Positions 35,547 to 47,487 of a stretch of 64,000 bases of DNA are shown here, piece by piece. A program made the position numbers and the translations under genes. The notes under the pieces were generated by a model. That model did no database searches, was not told the DNA's origin, and was given only the letters and a program-made list of their open reading frames with translations. The DNA comes from Valencia hispanica. Its lineage: Eukaryota > Chordata > Actinopteri > Cyprinodontiformes > Valenciidae. How positions within the stretch are numbered: the stretch's first letter is position 1; every line of letters begins with the position of its first letter. The stretch is taken from assembly GCA_963556495.2 (NCBI GenBank), contig OY747712.1, positions 26,962,235-27,026,234 of the forward strand, written 5' to 3'.

Positions 35547-36867
35547 ATGGTTTTTTGCTCAGCTGAGGATTTTGAAAAACTGCTCCACAGAATTGAGGGC
35601 ATTGAAACGAAGCTACGTCGTCTGGAAATTAATTTTGATCTTCACGCTGATCATGGACAAAATGACATAACTTTACCGTTGAACAGGGAACAGCCTATCA
35701 GCCCGGTGTTACATCGGTCTAACCGTGTCACAGAGACTCCCTACAGGCGTCTGAGCGGCAGAACTCCGCACTATAATGAAAACTGGCCAGCATTAAAACG
35801 AATGGAATCATCAACCCCGGCCTGTTCTCCGAGGAAGAAAAAACAAAAGAAACTCCGGCACAGAGAAACCTCTGAACCCAGAACTGCCGCTTCTGCTAAA
35901 AGTAAACAAAAGAGGTTTCAGCCAAAAACATGAGATAATTCTCCACCTGGAATCCCGCTGAAAAACAGATTCGCAGCCTTGAGTTCCCTGAAAGATGACG
36001 CAGCCCCAGGGACCAGTCAAAGCCAACAGGAGAAACCCAGCCGCATCAAACAGACACATAACAAAGCAAGAGCCCCCCCAGCAAAGATTGTTATCATACA
36101 AGATGGATCAATTAATGGAACTCAGGCTTTTTGTAGCAAGAATACCAAAGTTTATAGCTGCTACAAAAATACAGTGAGAGAAATATCAGAAAAAAATCCC
36201 TAAAATCTTGGACCAACATCCTGCTTTGGAAAAGCTTGTCATTCACGCTGGATCAGCAGATATCGCGATGAGACAATCAGAGATTCTGAAGAGAGACTTT
36301 TCTGATCTCCTACAGAGACTTGATGGACTTAACGTAAACATCCTCATCAGCGGACCAGTCCCTGGAGGGAATGATGAAAGATTTAGCAGACTCCGCATGC
36401 TCCATAAATGGTTGAAGAAACAATCAGCTGAAAAGTCGTTCACATTTATTAATAATTTCAAAGTATTTGGAAGTGCTAATCATCTGTTCAAAGAAGGGAT
36501 GCATTATTTGAACAAGGCCGGAGTAAGGCTCTTAGCAGCAAACATTTTTTCTTATCAAAATCAGAAAGCAAAACAATTGCTCCCAAAAGCTGACCTTGAG
36601 GCGCCCATGGATATCAGAGAACAAAAACAGCAAATCATGATGACACCACAGGACCGAACAGATAAACAACCATCAGAGATTAAGTCTTCATCTTCCTGTG
36701 ACTCAGCCACATCAAATGAGTCTCCATTTAGAAACTTTACAGACAGACTGAACGAGCAAATCAAATTTGGGACACAATTAACACCTAAACTTAGACTACA
36801 CCAAACGCCTGGGACTAGTGTCAATAAGCCTGGGAGCTTCCCCCCACTGATTATTACAGATATTTGA
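35547..36867 (+). pseudogene. L2-A ORF1 (coiled-coil and SGNH-esterase-like protein), disrupted
   Basis: The first part (35547-35933) has a predicted coiled-coil start (FEKLLHRIEGIETKLRRLEI) and a basic Lys/Arg stretch, consistent with a nucleic-acid-binding ORF1. TGA at 35931 interrupts it, and the same frame continues with IPLKNRFAALS. At about 36188 a run of seven A residues shifts the frame. Dropping one A would read EKIPKILDQH. The frame then runs 36208-36867 with the esterase-type block (VIHAGSADIAMRQSEILKRD, HYLNKAGVRLLAANIF). The usual GDS and GTND motifs appear as QDGS and GSAD, so esterase activity is doubtful even if repaired. Confidence 0.75.
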
Positions 36868-36941
36868 TATTTGAGGGAACCGGGCAATAAATCCACCCTA
36901 CCGTCTCCCAGAATTCACCCGGCACCCCTGAGGCTATATCA

Positions 36942-39845
36942 GTGATTATCAGCAGCAGGAAACATAAACCGTTAACCACACTCTCTCATATTAAACAAAA
37001 TCTCAAATTGATAGCCTGTCAGAAGGTTCAGCTGCCCATCATCACAATACTTAAGTTAGCTTTATTAAACATTAGATCTCTATCTGGGAAGTCTTTTCTT
37101 ATCAATGACTTCATCACTGAGCATAATTTACACACCCTTTTTTTATCAGAAACTTGGCTAGATGAAAATAACGAAACTACTTCATTAATAGAATCTAGTC
37201 CTCCAAATTACAATTTCTTAAGCGAGAACAGAAAACACAGACGAGGTGGAGGTGTAGCCACCATCTTTCACAACTCAATGAACTTTAAAAAGGTAACTCT
37301 GGGCATGTTTGATTCTTTTGAATACCTAGCCACCCAGATAAATGAGCCTAACAAAGCGTTATCTCTAAGTTTATATAAACCACCAAAACGTAACTCTAAC
37401 TTCTTTAATGATTTCAATGACCTTCTTTCTGTAATATGTATCGATTATGACCAACTAATCATGGGGGACTTTAACATCCATACCAACAACCCCCAAGATA
37501 GACAAGCAAAAACATTGGATGATACTCTCCACAACTTCGGACTGATCCAGCATGTCAAACAACCAACACACAATAAAGGACACACTCTGGACTTAATTAT
37601 CAGCAAAGGTTTAAATATTTCCGACATCTCTGTAATTAATATTGCATTATCTGACCATTTCTGTATTTTCTTTGAAAGTACCATCTCTCCTAAATTATCC
37701 AGCCACAGTAAGACCACTATAAAAAAGCGTTTTCTAGGGGACAGTTCAGTAGAAACCTTTAAACGTATTTATCCTTCCACCACATCCCCCTCATCTCCCA
37801 ACCCAAACTCTGTAAATAAGTTGGTAGATAATTTCTCAGACATCATGGATTCCATTGCTCCAACTAAAGTGAAAGTAGTCTCAGGTAGAAAAAAGTCTCC
37901 GTGGACAAGAAATCCACTGGTACGTAGTGAAAAAAGAGAGTGTCGACGAGCCGAGAGAAAATGGCGGAAAACTCGACTCCAGGTTCACTGTGAGATCTAC
38001 AAAGAGAGACTGAATAGATATCAGCTAACTATAAAAGATGCTAGGGAATCTTTCTTTTCTGAAATCATCAACAGAAACATTAATAATGCACGGACCCTAT
38101 TTGCAACAGTGGAAAGACTAACTAATCCTTTAGTGACAGTAGCCCCTGAACTAAACTCTACCAGGGCCTGCAATGAATTTGCCAGCTTTTTCACTGAAAA
38201 GATTCTAACAATTAGACGGTCAATCTGTACCTCAATATCGAACCCACAACCAGTGCCATCCCCAATCAACAACAATGTAGAGAAAATGTCTGAATTCCAC
38301 GAATTAAACCAGAACAGCCTTGAAAAAAATCATTATCCAATTAAGCTCCTCCTCCTGCTATCTTGATATCCTACCCACAGCTTTTCTAAAGAAAGTTCTT
38401 CCTGTTATTGGTTCTGATCTTGTTCAAATAGTGAACTCATCACTGCTATCAGGTGTCTTCCCTCATGCTTTAAAAACAGCAGTTATTAAACCACTGCTAA
38501 AGAAGAAAAATCTGGACAACACGTTAATGCAGAACTACAGGCCAATCTCTAATCTTCCATTCATCAGTAAGATTATTGAAAAAGCTGTGTTTCAGCAGTT
38601 AAATGGCTTCATAACAATGACAAACCGTTTTGATGTTTTTCAGTCTGGTTTCCGCGCTCACCACAGCACCGAGACTGTCCTCGTCAAAGTACTTAATGAC
38701 ATCCGCATAAATACAGACTGTTGAAGAACCACAGTGCTGGTTCTGTTGGACCTCAGTGCAGCATTTGACACTGTTGATCATGATATTTTATTGGAACGAC
38801 TGGAGAGCTGGGTCGGACTCTCTGGTACAGTACTTGGCTGGTTCGAGTCTTACCTAAAGAACAGGGACTTCTATGTTTCAATAGGAAACTTTTCATCAGA
38901 ACGAACAGAAATCACATGTGGGGTGCCCCAGGGCTCCATCCTGGGGCCCCTCTTATTTAATATCTACATGCTCCCACTAGGCAAGATTATAGCAACCAAT
39001 AACATTAGCTATCATAACTAGGCAGATGACACTCAACTCTACATTACAATGTCACCAGGTGACTCTGAACCCATTCAAACCCTAAATCAATGCATTGACC
39101 AAATAAATGGATGGATGTGCCATAACTTTCTCCAGCTGAATAGAAACAAAACTGAAGTGATTATTTTTGGACCCAAGGAGGAACGATCAAGAGTCAGCAC
39201 ACAGCTTCAATTAATACAGCTAGAAACTACTGATCAGGTTCAGTAGGTGTAGTAATGGACTCAGACCTGAACCTCCAGGGTCACATAAAGGCAATAACAA
39301 GGTCAGCGTTCTATCACCTGAAGAACATCTCTAGGATTAAAGGACTGATTTTGCAACACGACCTAGAAAAACTCATCCATGCGTTTATCTTTAGTCGGAT
39401 TGATTACTGCAACAGCATCTTCACAGGTCTGCCTAAAAAGTCAATCAGACAGCTGCAGCTGATCCAGAACGCTGCCGCTCGCGTCCTCACTAGAACCAAG
39501 AAAGTAGAGCACATCACCCCAGTTCTAAAGTCCTTACACTGGCTCCCTGTAGCTCAGAGAATAGATTTTAAAATACTTTTACTAGTTTATAAATCATTAC
39601 ATGGCTTAGCACCAAAATATGTTGAAGACCTGTTGTCATGGTACCAACCACCAAGACCACTCAGGTCCTCCAACTCTAGCCTACTAAACATCCCTAGACT
39701 CAGAACTAAACATGGAGAAGCAGCTTTCAGTTTTTATGCTCCCCTTATCTGGAACAGACTTCCTGACGAGTGTAGAGCTGCTGAAACTCTGAACTTCTTT
39801 AAATCGAGACTAAAAACCCATCTGTTTAGAATTGCCTTTGAGTAA
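36942..39845 (+). pseudogene. L2-A ORF2 (APE endonuclease and reverse transcriptase), disrupted
   Basis: The endonuclease (about 37050-37680) keeps its expected motifs: LLNIRSLS, FLSETWLD, LIMGDFNIHT, HTLDLIIS and ALSDHFCIFF. The RT follows: NYRPISNLPFISKIIEKAV, FQSGFRAHHSTETV, VLLDLSAAFDTVDH and GVPQGSILGPLLF, then the ADDTQLYI catalytic block and the C-terminal domain (FSRIDYCNS, LIQNAAARVL, LHWLPVAQRIDFK, LIWNRLPDE, SRLKTHLFRIAFE). Four lesions break it: a frameshift near 38330, TGA at 38722, TAG at 39019 replacing the tyrosine before ADD, and a second frameshift near 39246. The frame before the first shift and after the second is the same. Confidence 0.85.
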
Positions 39846-40040
39846 ATGCTTGATGTCATATGTATGAAATGTGTTCATGCTCTCTTGCTTTTTTTGTTTT
39901 TTTCTCTTGCTTTATTGTGTATCATGTGTAATGTGTGTTTCTTTTATGTGTTTTTTTTTTAATCACCAAAACATGTTAAGCACCTTGAATTACCCTGCTG
40001 TTGAAAGTGTGCTATACAAATAAAATTGCCTTGCCTTGCC

Positions 40041-40982
40041 TTCAATACCTGGTAGGGAATCCCACTGCCTTAATAATTGTCTCGATCCGCGGTGGCATTA
40101 AGGTATGAGCCTGTGGCATTGCCTGGCAGTTATGGAAGCCCAGATATCTTTGATGCTTGCTGTCAGCTCTTCCTTGGTTTTGGGTCTGGTTTCCCTCATT
40201 TTCCTCTCGATAATACACCATAGATTGTCATTGGGGTTTAGGTCCGGTGAGTTGGCTAGCCAGTCAAGCACTGTGAGGGCAGGGGCATCAAACCAGGTTG
40301 TGGTGCTTCTGGCGGTATGGGCAGGGGCCAGGTCCTGCTGGAAGATGAAATTTGCATCTCCATACAGATCCTTGGCAGAAGGAATCATGAAGTTCTTGAA
40401 AGCATTGTGGTAGACTGATGCGGTGACCTTGGATTTAAGAAAGCAGAGTTTACCAACACCTGCACCGGACATTGCACCCCAAATAATGACTGACTGTGGA
40501 TATTTCACACTGAACCCCAAGCAGCTTGGATTTTGTTCCTCACCCGTCTTCCTCCAAACTGTTGGACCTTGATTCCTGAATGAAAGGCCCACTTTACGTT
40601 CATTAAAAAGAGGACCTTGGACCACTGTCCAACAGTCCAGTCCTTCTTCTCCTTGGCCCAGTTGAGATGCTTCCTACTTTGGCTCAGGCTCAGAAGTGGT
40701 TTGACCCGAGGAACCCAACAGTTTTAGACCATCTCCTGGATCTCTGAATGTGGTGAATCTTCTCTGTTTGATGATCTGCTGAAGCCCACGGTCAGCTCCT
40801 CTGCTGGTGCATCTTCTCCTGCCACATTTTGCCCTTCCACTAGACTTTCCATGTATATACTTGGACACAGCAATCTGTGGACAGCAAGCCTCCTTAGCTA
40901 TGAACCTTTGTGGCGTTCCTATCCTATGGAGGGTATCAATGATGGTCTTCTGGCCAGTTGTCAAGTCTGCAGTCTTCACCAT
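40041..40982 (-). pseudogene. Tc1-like transposase, frameshifted, catalytic residues altered
   Basis: The N-terminus starts MVKTADLTTGQKTI at 40982 with an HTH region (FIAKEACCPQIAVSKYIHGK), then a basic GRRR hinge. The frame is lost near 40680 and resumes at 40625-40098 with the DDE domain: SVIIWGAMSGAGVGKLCFLK, FIFQQDLAPAHTA and NSPDLNPNDNLW. A last shift moves the C-terminus (MPPRIETIIKAVGF) to a third frame, ending at the TGA at 40042-40044. The second aspartate (QQD) is kept. The third acid, normally E in NPIENLW, is D here at the usual 34-residue spacing. The first aspartate position (LFSDESK in relatives) reads LFNERK. Confidence 0.8.
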
Positions 40983-41339
40983 ATTGAACCTAACTGAGAC
41001 AATTGAATCAAAGTGAAGCAATTTAATGACATCTGGGAAAACATGTGCAGGATGCTTTGAGTTTAGTAGATGAGTAGTGTGTGACACTCAGTTTAAAACA
41101 TTCATGCCCTGTAAAATTTGGGCTGATTTCTTCACAGTACTCTATTTTTTTGAAATCCTGTTTCCATGGGTTTTATGAGCTGGAAGCCCAAATGATGTAC
41201 AAATAAACAACTGAATACTTAAAATCGTTTAAATTGTGGGCCCTGAATCTATAATCTATGGAAGTTTAACATTTTGAATGGAATTATGGAAATAAATAAA
41301 CTTTTCCATGATATTCTAATTTTTTGGAAAGGGTCTGTA

Positions 41340-42160
41340 TATCAAATTATTTTGACTGTGTTGTGTTTTAAATAAAATTGAATTGGAGTGTATATGGTAT
41401 TCTACTGGTTAAAGTTTAACAATTTAGATTATATTTTTCCTATAAAACTACCAAAATGGCACCTATTTGTCTTTATAAAGTGTCTTCAGAAGACATTTGT
41501 TGTAAACTCTTGATTTCCAAACAAGCTGAACAAAATTATTAGAATGTACCCTGCTTTTACAGAAGGTTGAATAAATACTATGCATAAGCCTAGAAGAAAG
41601 ACTGATTTGGGCTTATTATGACCAAACATTTATTATACTTTCCATCTTTTTTCGACAATATAAGACTTCAGATTTAATTTGAAATACACTGCAAAAAGGG
41701 CCAATGTCCAGGTTCAAGACATTTCAAAGTGTACAGAAAGAAACTGACAAAGCTGACAAAAACAAATCACAATCAGTACTGCAGAAAGCATATTTATAGG
41801 CAAGGATAAAAATAGTATTGACTCACTGGAAAAATAGAATAGGGAATCCAACTTATCGGTAAATAAATTGCTTTACTTGATCACAAGTAACTGAATTAAG
41901 TTTATCCAAGTTACTTTATTAAGTTTATTAAGTTATCAAGTTAAACAAATGCAAATAAATTAAGTTTGATTAGCTTAATTCAATTACTTGTGACCAACTG
42001 AAACAATTTTATTTAAATTGGAGCTGCATTCTCTTTTTTCAGTATACTTTCTTTCTGATGTGATGAAAACAAATTGTACATTCTGTTTAACATGCTGCTG
42101 ACCTGTAATGCCTTTTCATCTGTTGCAGTGTAGACCCACTGTGCTCCGCTCCAAGTTTTA

Positions 42161-42194
<34 letters not shown>

Positions 42195-42440
42195 GTAACA
42201 AAAGCAGTAAGCACCCACACTTGCATTCCCAAGAGGCCCTATTAAAGTCAAGGTTAAATCCTACTCTGTGCTGTCTTACACGTCACACTAACACCCTGTC
42301 TGAAAGTTCTCTAATATCTGGGATCCTCTGCTGAACTTGAACACCTTGGGGACACACAGACCATTGTATAATACTCCTGTTGGTGCTACTGTAATCCAAG
42401 GTGAAATTTTGTGCTGTTTTTGGCTGAACACCACCCCCTG
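41340..42440. other. no recognised gene; poly-A tract
   Basis: Holds an uninterrupted run of 28 A residues at 42164-42191. I see no retrotransposon body directly upstream of it. The rest is unassigned. Confidence 0.45.
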
Positions 42441-42459
42441 CCCACCACCCTCTTTTTTC

Positions 42460-43322
42460 GTCTTGGCAGGTTTACCGGTGGTTCCTAGGATTTCTAAAAT
42501 TAGAAAGGGTGGCGGATCTTTTAGTTATCAGGCTCCTCTCCTGTAGAACAAGCTCCCAGTTTTAGTCTGTGAGGCAGACCCCTGTCTACTTTTAAGGCGA
42601 GACTTAAAACGTTCCTTTTTGATCAAGCTTACAGGTACAGTGGCTTAGGTCATCCTGAGCTATCTCTGTAGTTATGCTATTACAGGCTTAGACTGCTGGA
42701 GGACAGACTGACTACTTTTCTTCACTCTGTTACTTTTCTCTTCTACTACTCTCCAGTTGTATAATTTTTTTGCTGTTATTTCAACTGTTAACTTTGTTTT
42801 GTTTTTTTCTCACTGTTTTTTCTCTCCATAGAAGGTACAACTGGTCTGGTATCTTCCTCAGCTGCAATGTCCTGGTGGACTGGGGCATTGACTGGATTGA
42901 TGCTCCCAGTAACTGAACATCTTCCATGTCCTGTTATCCACTTTTTACTTTCTTTAATATAGAAAGTACATCCATTCTTTGTCTCTGCTCTGTCTTCTTG
43001 AACCCCCACTCGGTCGTGGCAGATGGCCGGTCGTACTGAGCCAGGTCCTGCTGGAGGTTTGTTCCTGTTAAAGAGGATTTTTTTCTCTCTACTGTCGCCA
43101 CATGCTTGCTCAGTGTGAGGAATCGCTGAGAGGATTACTGTGGTTGGAGTCTGCATTAACGGGGCACAAGCTCAGGTCAATGACTCAATAATCTACTGGG
43201 ATACCTTAAATAGAAAACTTTTAAACCAATCGGAATGTTTGTTTTATTGTATTGAAATGACTTATAAAGTGCTTTGAGATGACATCTGTTGTGAATCGGT
43301 GCTATATAAATGAATTGAATTC
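42460..43322 (+). mobile_element. L2-B LINE, 5'-truncated 3' end
   Basis: A short C-terminal ORF2 remnant (VPRISKIRKGGGSFSYQAPL) runs into TAG where relatives have LLW. The 3'-UTR matches the copies at 29105 and 44259 (aggcttagactgctggagga, ctctactgtcgccacatg). It ends at gaatcggtgctatataaatg. Confidence 0.75.
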
Positions 43323-43329
43323 ATTTCAT

Positions 43330-44105
43330 CTTTCGAAGTAGCCTTTTTTCAGTTTAGATACAAAGCTACAATCAATTTTCTAGGACTCCCATGTGGGAGT
43401 TCAGCATTGTCATCTTTTTATAAGAAATTTGTGAAAAAAAAAAGAAAAAAAAACAGACTCAGAAACTGAGAAAGGCTATGGAGGGTTGTTCTGTGTTTTT
43501 CAGAAAATTTCATTTGTGACATTGCCTGTAAAATATAGTGTCTTAGCAAATGCATATCAGTTGTATATATGTCAGTGAAATAATGCCTGCAATTCCTCAA
43601 TGCAGCAATATAACAGATGAATTTATGGAACACACGCATTGCATATAATCCCAACAGAGTTGGGAACTGGGCCGCGACAGAGCTCAAATGATGTAATTTT
43701 ACCTGAGCTATATAGAAAAATGAAGTGAATGTGCAAGACAAGATTGAGATGGGCTTTGTGATATCAAAGTCTATAGATGGCAAAAGCATAATTTTAGAGA
43801 ATTCGCTGTGGGGTTTGTGAATTTGATCGACATCTTCAGGATTACATTGTTCATAATATTGATAAAATTATAAGATGTCCCAGAACACTTGCAGTTAAGT
43901 ATATTTAAACAGATGTGACCGTTTTTGTATACTATGTTTAAATGTTGAATATTTAACTTTAAAAACAAAATGCTGAATATATTTTTTATAGGTAAATGCT
44001 AAGATTTTCCACTTCAGAAAGATTTTAACTTCTCAAACAGTGTGAAATTAAAGCCTTCTAATGTCACTTGCAAAGCCATTGACAGCTCCAATCCTTGCTA
44101 AAGGG
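43330..44105. other. no recognised feature
   Basis: I find no gene or repeat signature in this stretch between transposon copies. Confidence 0.4.
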
Positions 44106-44111
44106 TTCCTC

Positions 44112-46330
44112 CATTACAACCAAAAAATTTAACATATTTTAGTTGGATTATATGTGAAAGGTGAACACAAAGTAGCACTTTGTTGCAAAGTGGAAGGAAA
44201 ATCATTCACTGGTCAGATGTGACCAAAGGTGATCTGTTTGGAGCTTGGAGTGACATGAGAATTCAATTCAGTTTATTTATAGGGTGACACTTCACAACAG
44301 ATGTCATCTCAAGGTACTTTACAAGAAAAGCAATGTCAATACAATCAAACAAAATTCCAATAGTTTAAAAAATTTCTATTTAAGGACTCCCAGCAGATTG
44401 CAGAGAGTCATTGACATGAGGTTGTTCCCCATTCATGCAGACTCCAATCACAGCAATCCCTCAGCACTCCCTCATACTTAGCAAGCATGTAGTGGAGAAG
44501 AAAAATAACCTTTAAACAGGAAGAAACATCCAGCAGAAGTTGGCTCAGTATGACCGGCCATCTTCCACGACCGTCTGGGGGTTCAAGAAGACAGAGCAGA
44601 GACAAAGAACTGATGTAAGAGTACTTTTTATATTAAAGAAATTAAAACGTTGATAACAGAACAGAGGATGTTCAGTTACTGGGAACATCATCCCAGTCGA
44701 TGCCCCAGTCCAAAAGGGGAAAGTAGCTGAGCAGGAACAGACCAGGTGTTGCTTCTATGGAGAGAAAAAAAAAAGTTTGCAGTCAAAAGAACAGCAAAAA
44801 CATAACTGGAAAGTAGTAGAAGAGAAAAGTAGCAGAGTGAAGAAAAGTGGTCAGTCTGTCCTCCAACAGTCTAAGACAATAGCATATCTACAGAGATAGC
44901 TCAGGAAGACCTAAGCCACTCCAACTGTCTATCTCACAGATTAAAACTGGGAGCTGGTTCCACAGGAGAGGAGCCTGATAACTAAAAGATCTGCCTCCCA
45001 TTTTACTTTTAGAAATCCTAAGAACTACAAGTAAACCTGCAGTCTGAGAGCAAAGTGCTCTGTTGGGAACATATGAAACAATCAGATCTGATGTATCATG
45101 GAGCTTGATTATTAAAAGGCCTTTATATGCAAGGAGGAGGATCTTAAATTATATTCTGGATTCAACAGGGAGCCAATGAAGGGAAGCTAAAATAGGAGAA
45201 ATGTGATCTCTTTTTAACATTCATCAGAACTCTTGTTGCAGCATTTCTGATCAATTTAAGGCTTTTAATTGTATTTTCTGGACTTTGATAGTAAAGAATT
45301 ACAGTAATCCAGTGTTTAAGTAACAAATACATGGACTCGTTTCTCAGAATCACTCCTGGACAGGATGTTTCTAATTTTAGCAATATTCCAGAGGTGAAAG
45401 AAGGAAATCCTAGAAACCTATTTAATATGGGATTTGAATGTAAAGTCTTAGTCAAAAATAACGCTGAGGTTCTAAATGTTATTACTAGAGGCTAATTTAA
45501 TGCCATCCAGATGAAGTGATTGACTAAGCAGTTTCTTTTTTAGAGCTTCTGGTCAAAAGGCTGCAACTTCTGTCTAGTCAGAATTTAAAAAACAAAGTTT
45601 AGAGTCATCCATGTTTTTATGTCTTCCAGACATGCCTGCATACTATCCAACTGACTGGATTAATCAGGATTTATGGATAAATATAGTTGTACATCATCGA
45701 CATAACTGAACATTTATCCCATTCTGTCTAATGATTTTACCAGTTGGAAGCATATATATTGTAAAAATTGATCCATGTACACCCTGTCATACTCCACAAG
45801 TAACCCTTGAGTGTGAAGATTTATAATTTACATGAACAAACTGGAATCTGTATGACAAATATGATTTAAATCAGCCGAGTGCTGTTCCTTTGATTCCTGC
45901 AACATGTTCAAGCCTTTCTAAGAGAATATTGTGAGCAACTGTGTCAAAAGCAGCACTGAGATCTAACAAGACCAGAACAGACACAAGTCCATTATCTGAA
46001 GCCATGAGAATATCAATAGTAATATAACGTTGCTCATTACCCTGATCCCTGCATAGTGGTGGTAGCATCATGCTATGGGATTGTTTTCTTCAGGAGGAAC
46101 AGGGAAGCTTGTTAGAAATAAAGGGGAGACAGATGTAGCTAAATACAGTGCAACCCTGAAAGAAACCTTTAGGGGCTGTAAAAGAGCTGAGACTTGGAAA
46201 ATATTCAACTTCCAGGATTGCAATAATGCTAAACAAATCAGTTGAAGAGTTTAAATTCAAATTATTCTGACCCAAGCAAAGCCCAGATCTAAATTTAATC
46301 AAGTATTAATGAAAACATTTGGAAATTGAT
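44112..46330 (+). mobile_element. Tc1-like element split by an L2-B LINE
   Basis: Left piece 44112-44255: a Tc1 end (cattacaaccaaaaaattta) then text like the plus-strand block ctggtcagatgtgaccaaa (WSDxTK). Right piece 46037-46330: catagtggtggtagcatcat (HSGGSIM), then a decayed acidic block near acccaagcaaagcccagatc. The two pieces are in transposase order and the same orientation, and an L2-B copy lies between them. The Tc1 part is old and has no frame. Confidence 0.6.
44259..46036 (-). mobile_element. L2-B LINE, inserted in the Tc1-like element
   Basis: On the minus strand the 3' tail at 44259 (ctataaataaactgaattg type) matches the other L2-B copies. Upstream, RT text is readable: LVLLDLSAAFDTVAHNIL at 45871-46071 and KSLKLIRNAATRVLMNVKK at 45162-45455. 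Stops and frameshifts break it, and the 5' half of ORF2 is absent. Confidence 0.75.
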
Positions 46331-46339
46331 ATTTAGAGC

Positions 46340-47440
46340 TATGCTCCATCCATGTGTTATTCAGAACATACAGGTTGTGTACAAGTGTACACACACACAC
46401 ACACTCCATTTCTCAATTATTCTTTACTTTATAACTCTGTTACAAAAAACTCAAATTATATTTTTAGTTTGTGATGTTAATTTGCTGAAATGTGAAAAGG
46501 GACACTTTTGCTAAAAAAAGTCACTTAAAAAGATACCTTTAATTTCCTTTATGATTTTTTTCAGTTTTCAACTTTTCTCATGCATTAAACCTGCTCTGAG
46601 ATGAAGCTGTTACACACCCTGTATTCATAATGAAGACTGAACCCTCTAACCTTCATGTTAATATTCTATGGACTTTCAGACTGCTAATTAGAGCCAATTA
46701 ATGCAAACTGTTGTGCTCATTTCCCTGTTTTACTTTGTATGACAGCGGAAGGAAACTTTTTAATGAATAATCACAAATGTCACAGGAAAAAAGGTGGATT
46801 TATCTGTGTTGCACAGCCTGTTGTCCATAAAGATGAGACTCCAGAATCACTGAATATTCACACGGTGCACTGCAAGTGTGATACTGAATACCAGACAGGA
46901 AAAATAGTTTGCTCATATTTCACCTTTCAAAGTGGTGTGTTGTGTGCTTACAAAGCATTGAGTTAAAGCGTGGGCCTGTTTTTCTTGGTGATTTGCAAGC
47001 ATTCATATTTCGGTCATTACTGCTCTGAACTAGGCAATATGTCAGAAACAGTTTTACAGTTTAATAACTGTTATGTTAGTGTTGCTCAGAGTAAAACTTG
47101 CTTGAGTTCCTTTGCATGACTTCGTGATTATTATTATGCACGTTGTTTGAACACGACAAGCAGTTAATGGAAATTATGTTTTGTGGATGTAATTGTTGGC
47201 AAGAGAAAAGTGAAATGCTGAAGCCAGGCACTTCGAGTGGAAGGTTCAGGATGAAAGAACAATTTCAGTAATGATTCATTTATCTGCTTATGAAGCACAC
47301 GCCGCAGAAGAAATGGACAAGTTATTCTAATAAATGTGCAACCCTGATTCATGCAAAACTAATAAAGTGTGGTGCCCTTCATGGATGAGCAATTAAGAAC
47401 TGCTATTCCTCATTCTGGTGCCTTTTTCTGGTGGTCAGTC
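46340..47440. other. no recognised gene; short CA repeat
   Basis: Contains a CA tract at 46388-46404. The open frames are short and unlike known proteins. Confidence 0.45.
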
Positions 47441-47444
47441 AATG

Positions 47445-47480
47445 GGTGAGAGACAGGGGACACCCTGGACAGGTTATCAC
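47445..47480 (-). repeat. SINE 3' body fragment
   Basis: The reverse complement carries ctgtccagggtgtccc followed by ctgtctctcaccc, as in the 3' body of the SINE at 25973. It abuts the hAT MITE at 47488. Confidence 0.5.
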
Positions 47481-47487
47481 TCACTGT

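Larger units (their letters stand above)
35353..40040 (+). mobile_element. L2-A LINE, near full length, nested in the Tc1-like element
   Basis: About 4.69 kb with a 5'-UTR from about 35353, ORF1 (35547-36867), ORF2 (36942-39845) and a 3' end of short TTGCC repeats after gctatacaaataaaattgcc. The L2 assignment rests on the esterase-type ORF1, an APE-type endonuclease plus RT in ORF2, and the short tandem 3' end in place of poly-A. The right junction is exact: TTGCC repeats meet the transposase stop codon region at 40041. Damage to both ORFs makes it non-autonomous. Related fragments lie at 27352 and 61992. Confidence 0.9.
35070..41337 (-). mobile_element. Tc1-like DNA transposon interrupted by a full-length L2 LINE
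   Basis: The left end CAGACCCTTTCCAAAAAAAT and the right end, on the opposite strand, CAGACCCTTTCCAAAAAATT begin long inverted repeats. At least 180 bp align with few differences (shared words atagattcagggcccacaa, agttgtttatttgtacat). TA flanks both ends (35068-35069 and 41338-41339). Removing the L2 at 35353-40040 leaves about 1.58 kb, the normal length of a Tc1 element. The transposase lies on the minus strand right of the LINE. Confidence 0.9.

Noticed and set aside
42164..42191. Poly-A run as the tail of a processed pseudogene
   Set aside because: No recognisable coding text or target duplication upstream.
43418..43789. 123-codon minus-strand frame
   Set aside because: AT-rich, Phe/Leu-rich, begins near a T run; no domain or splice context.
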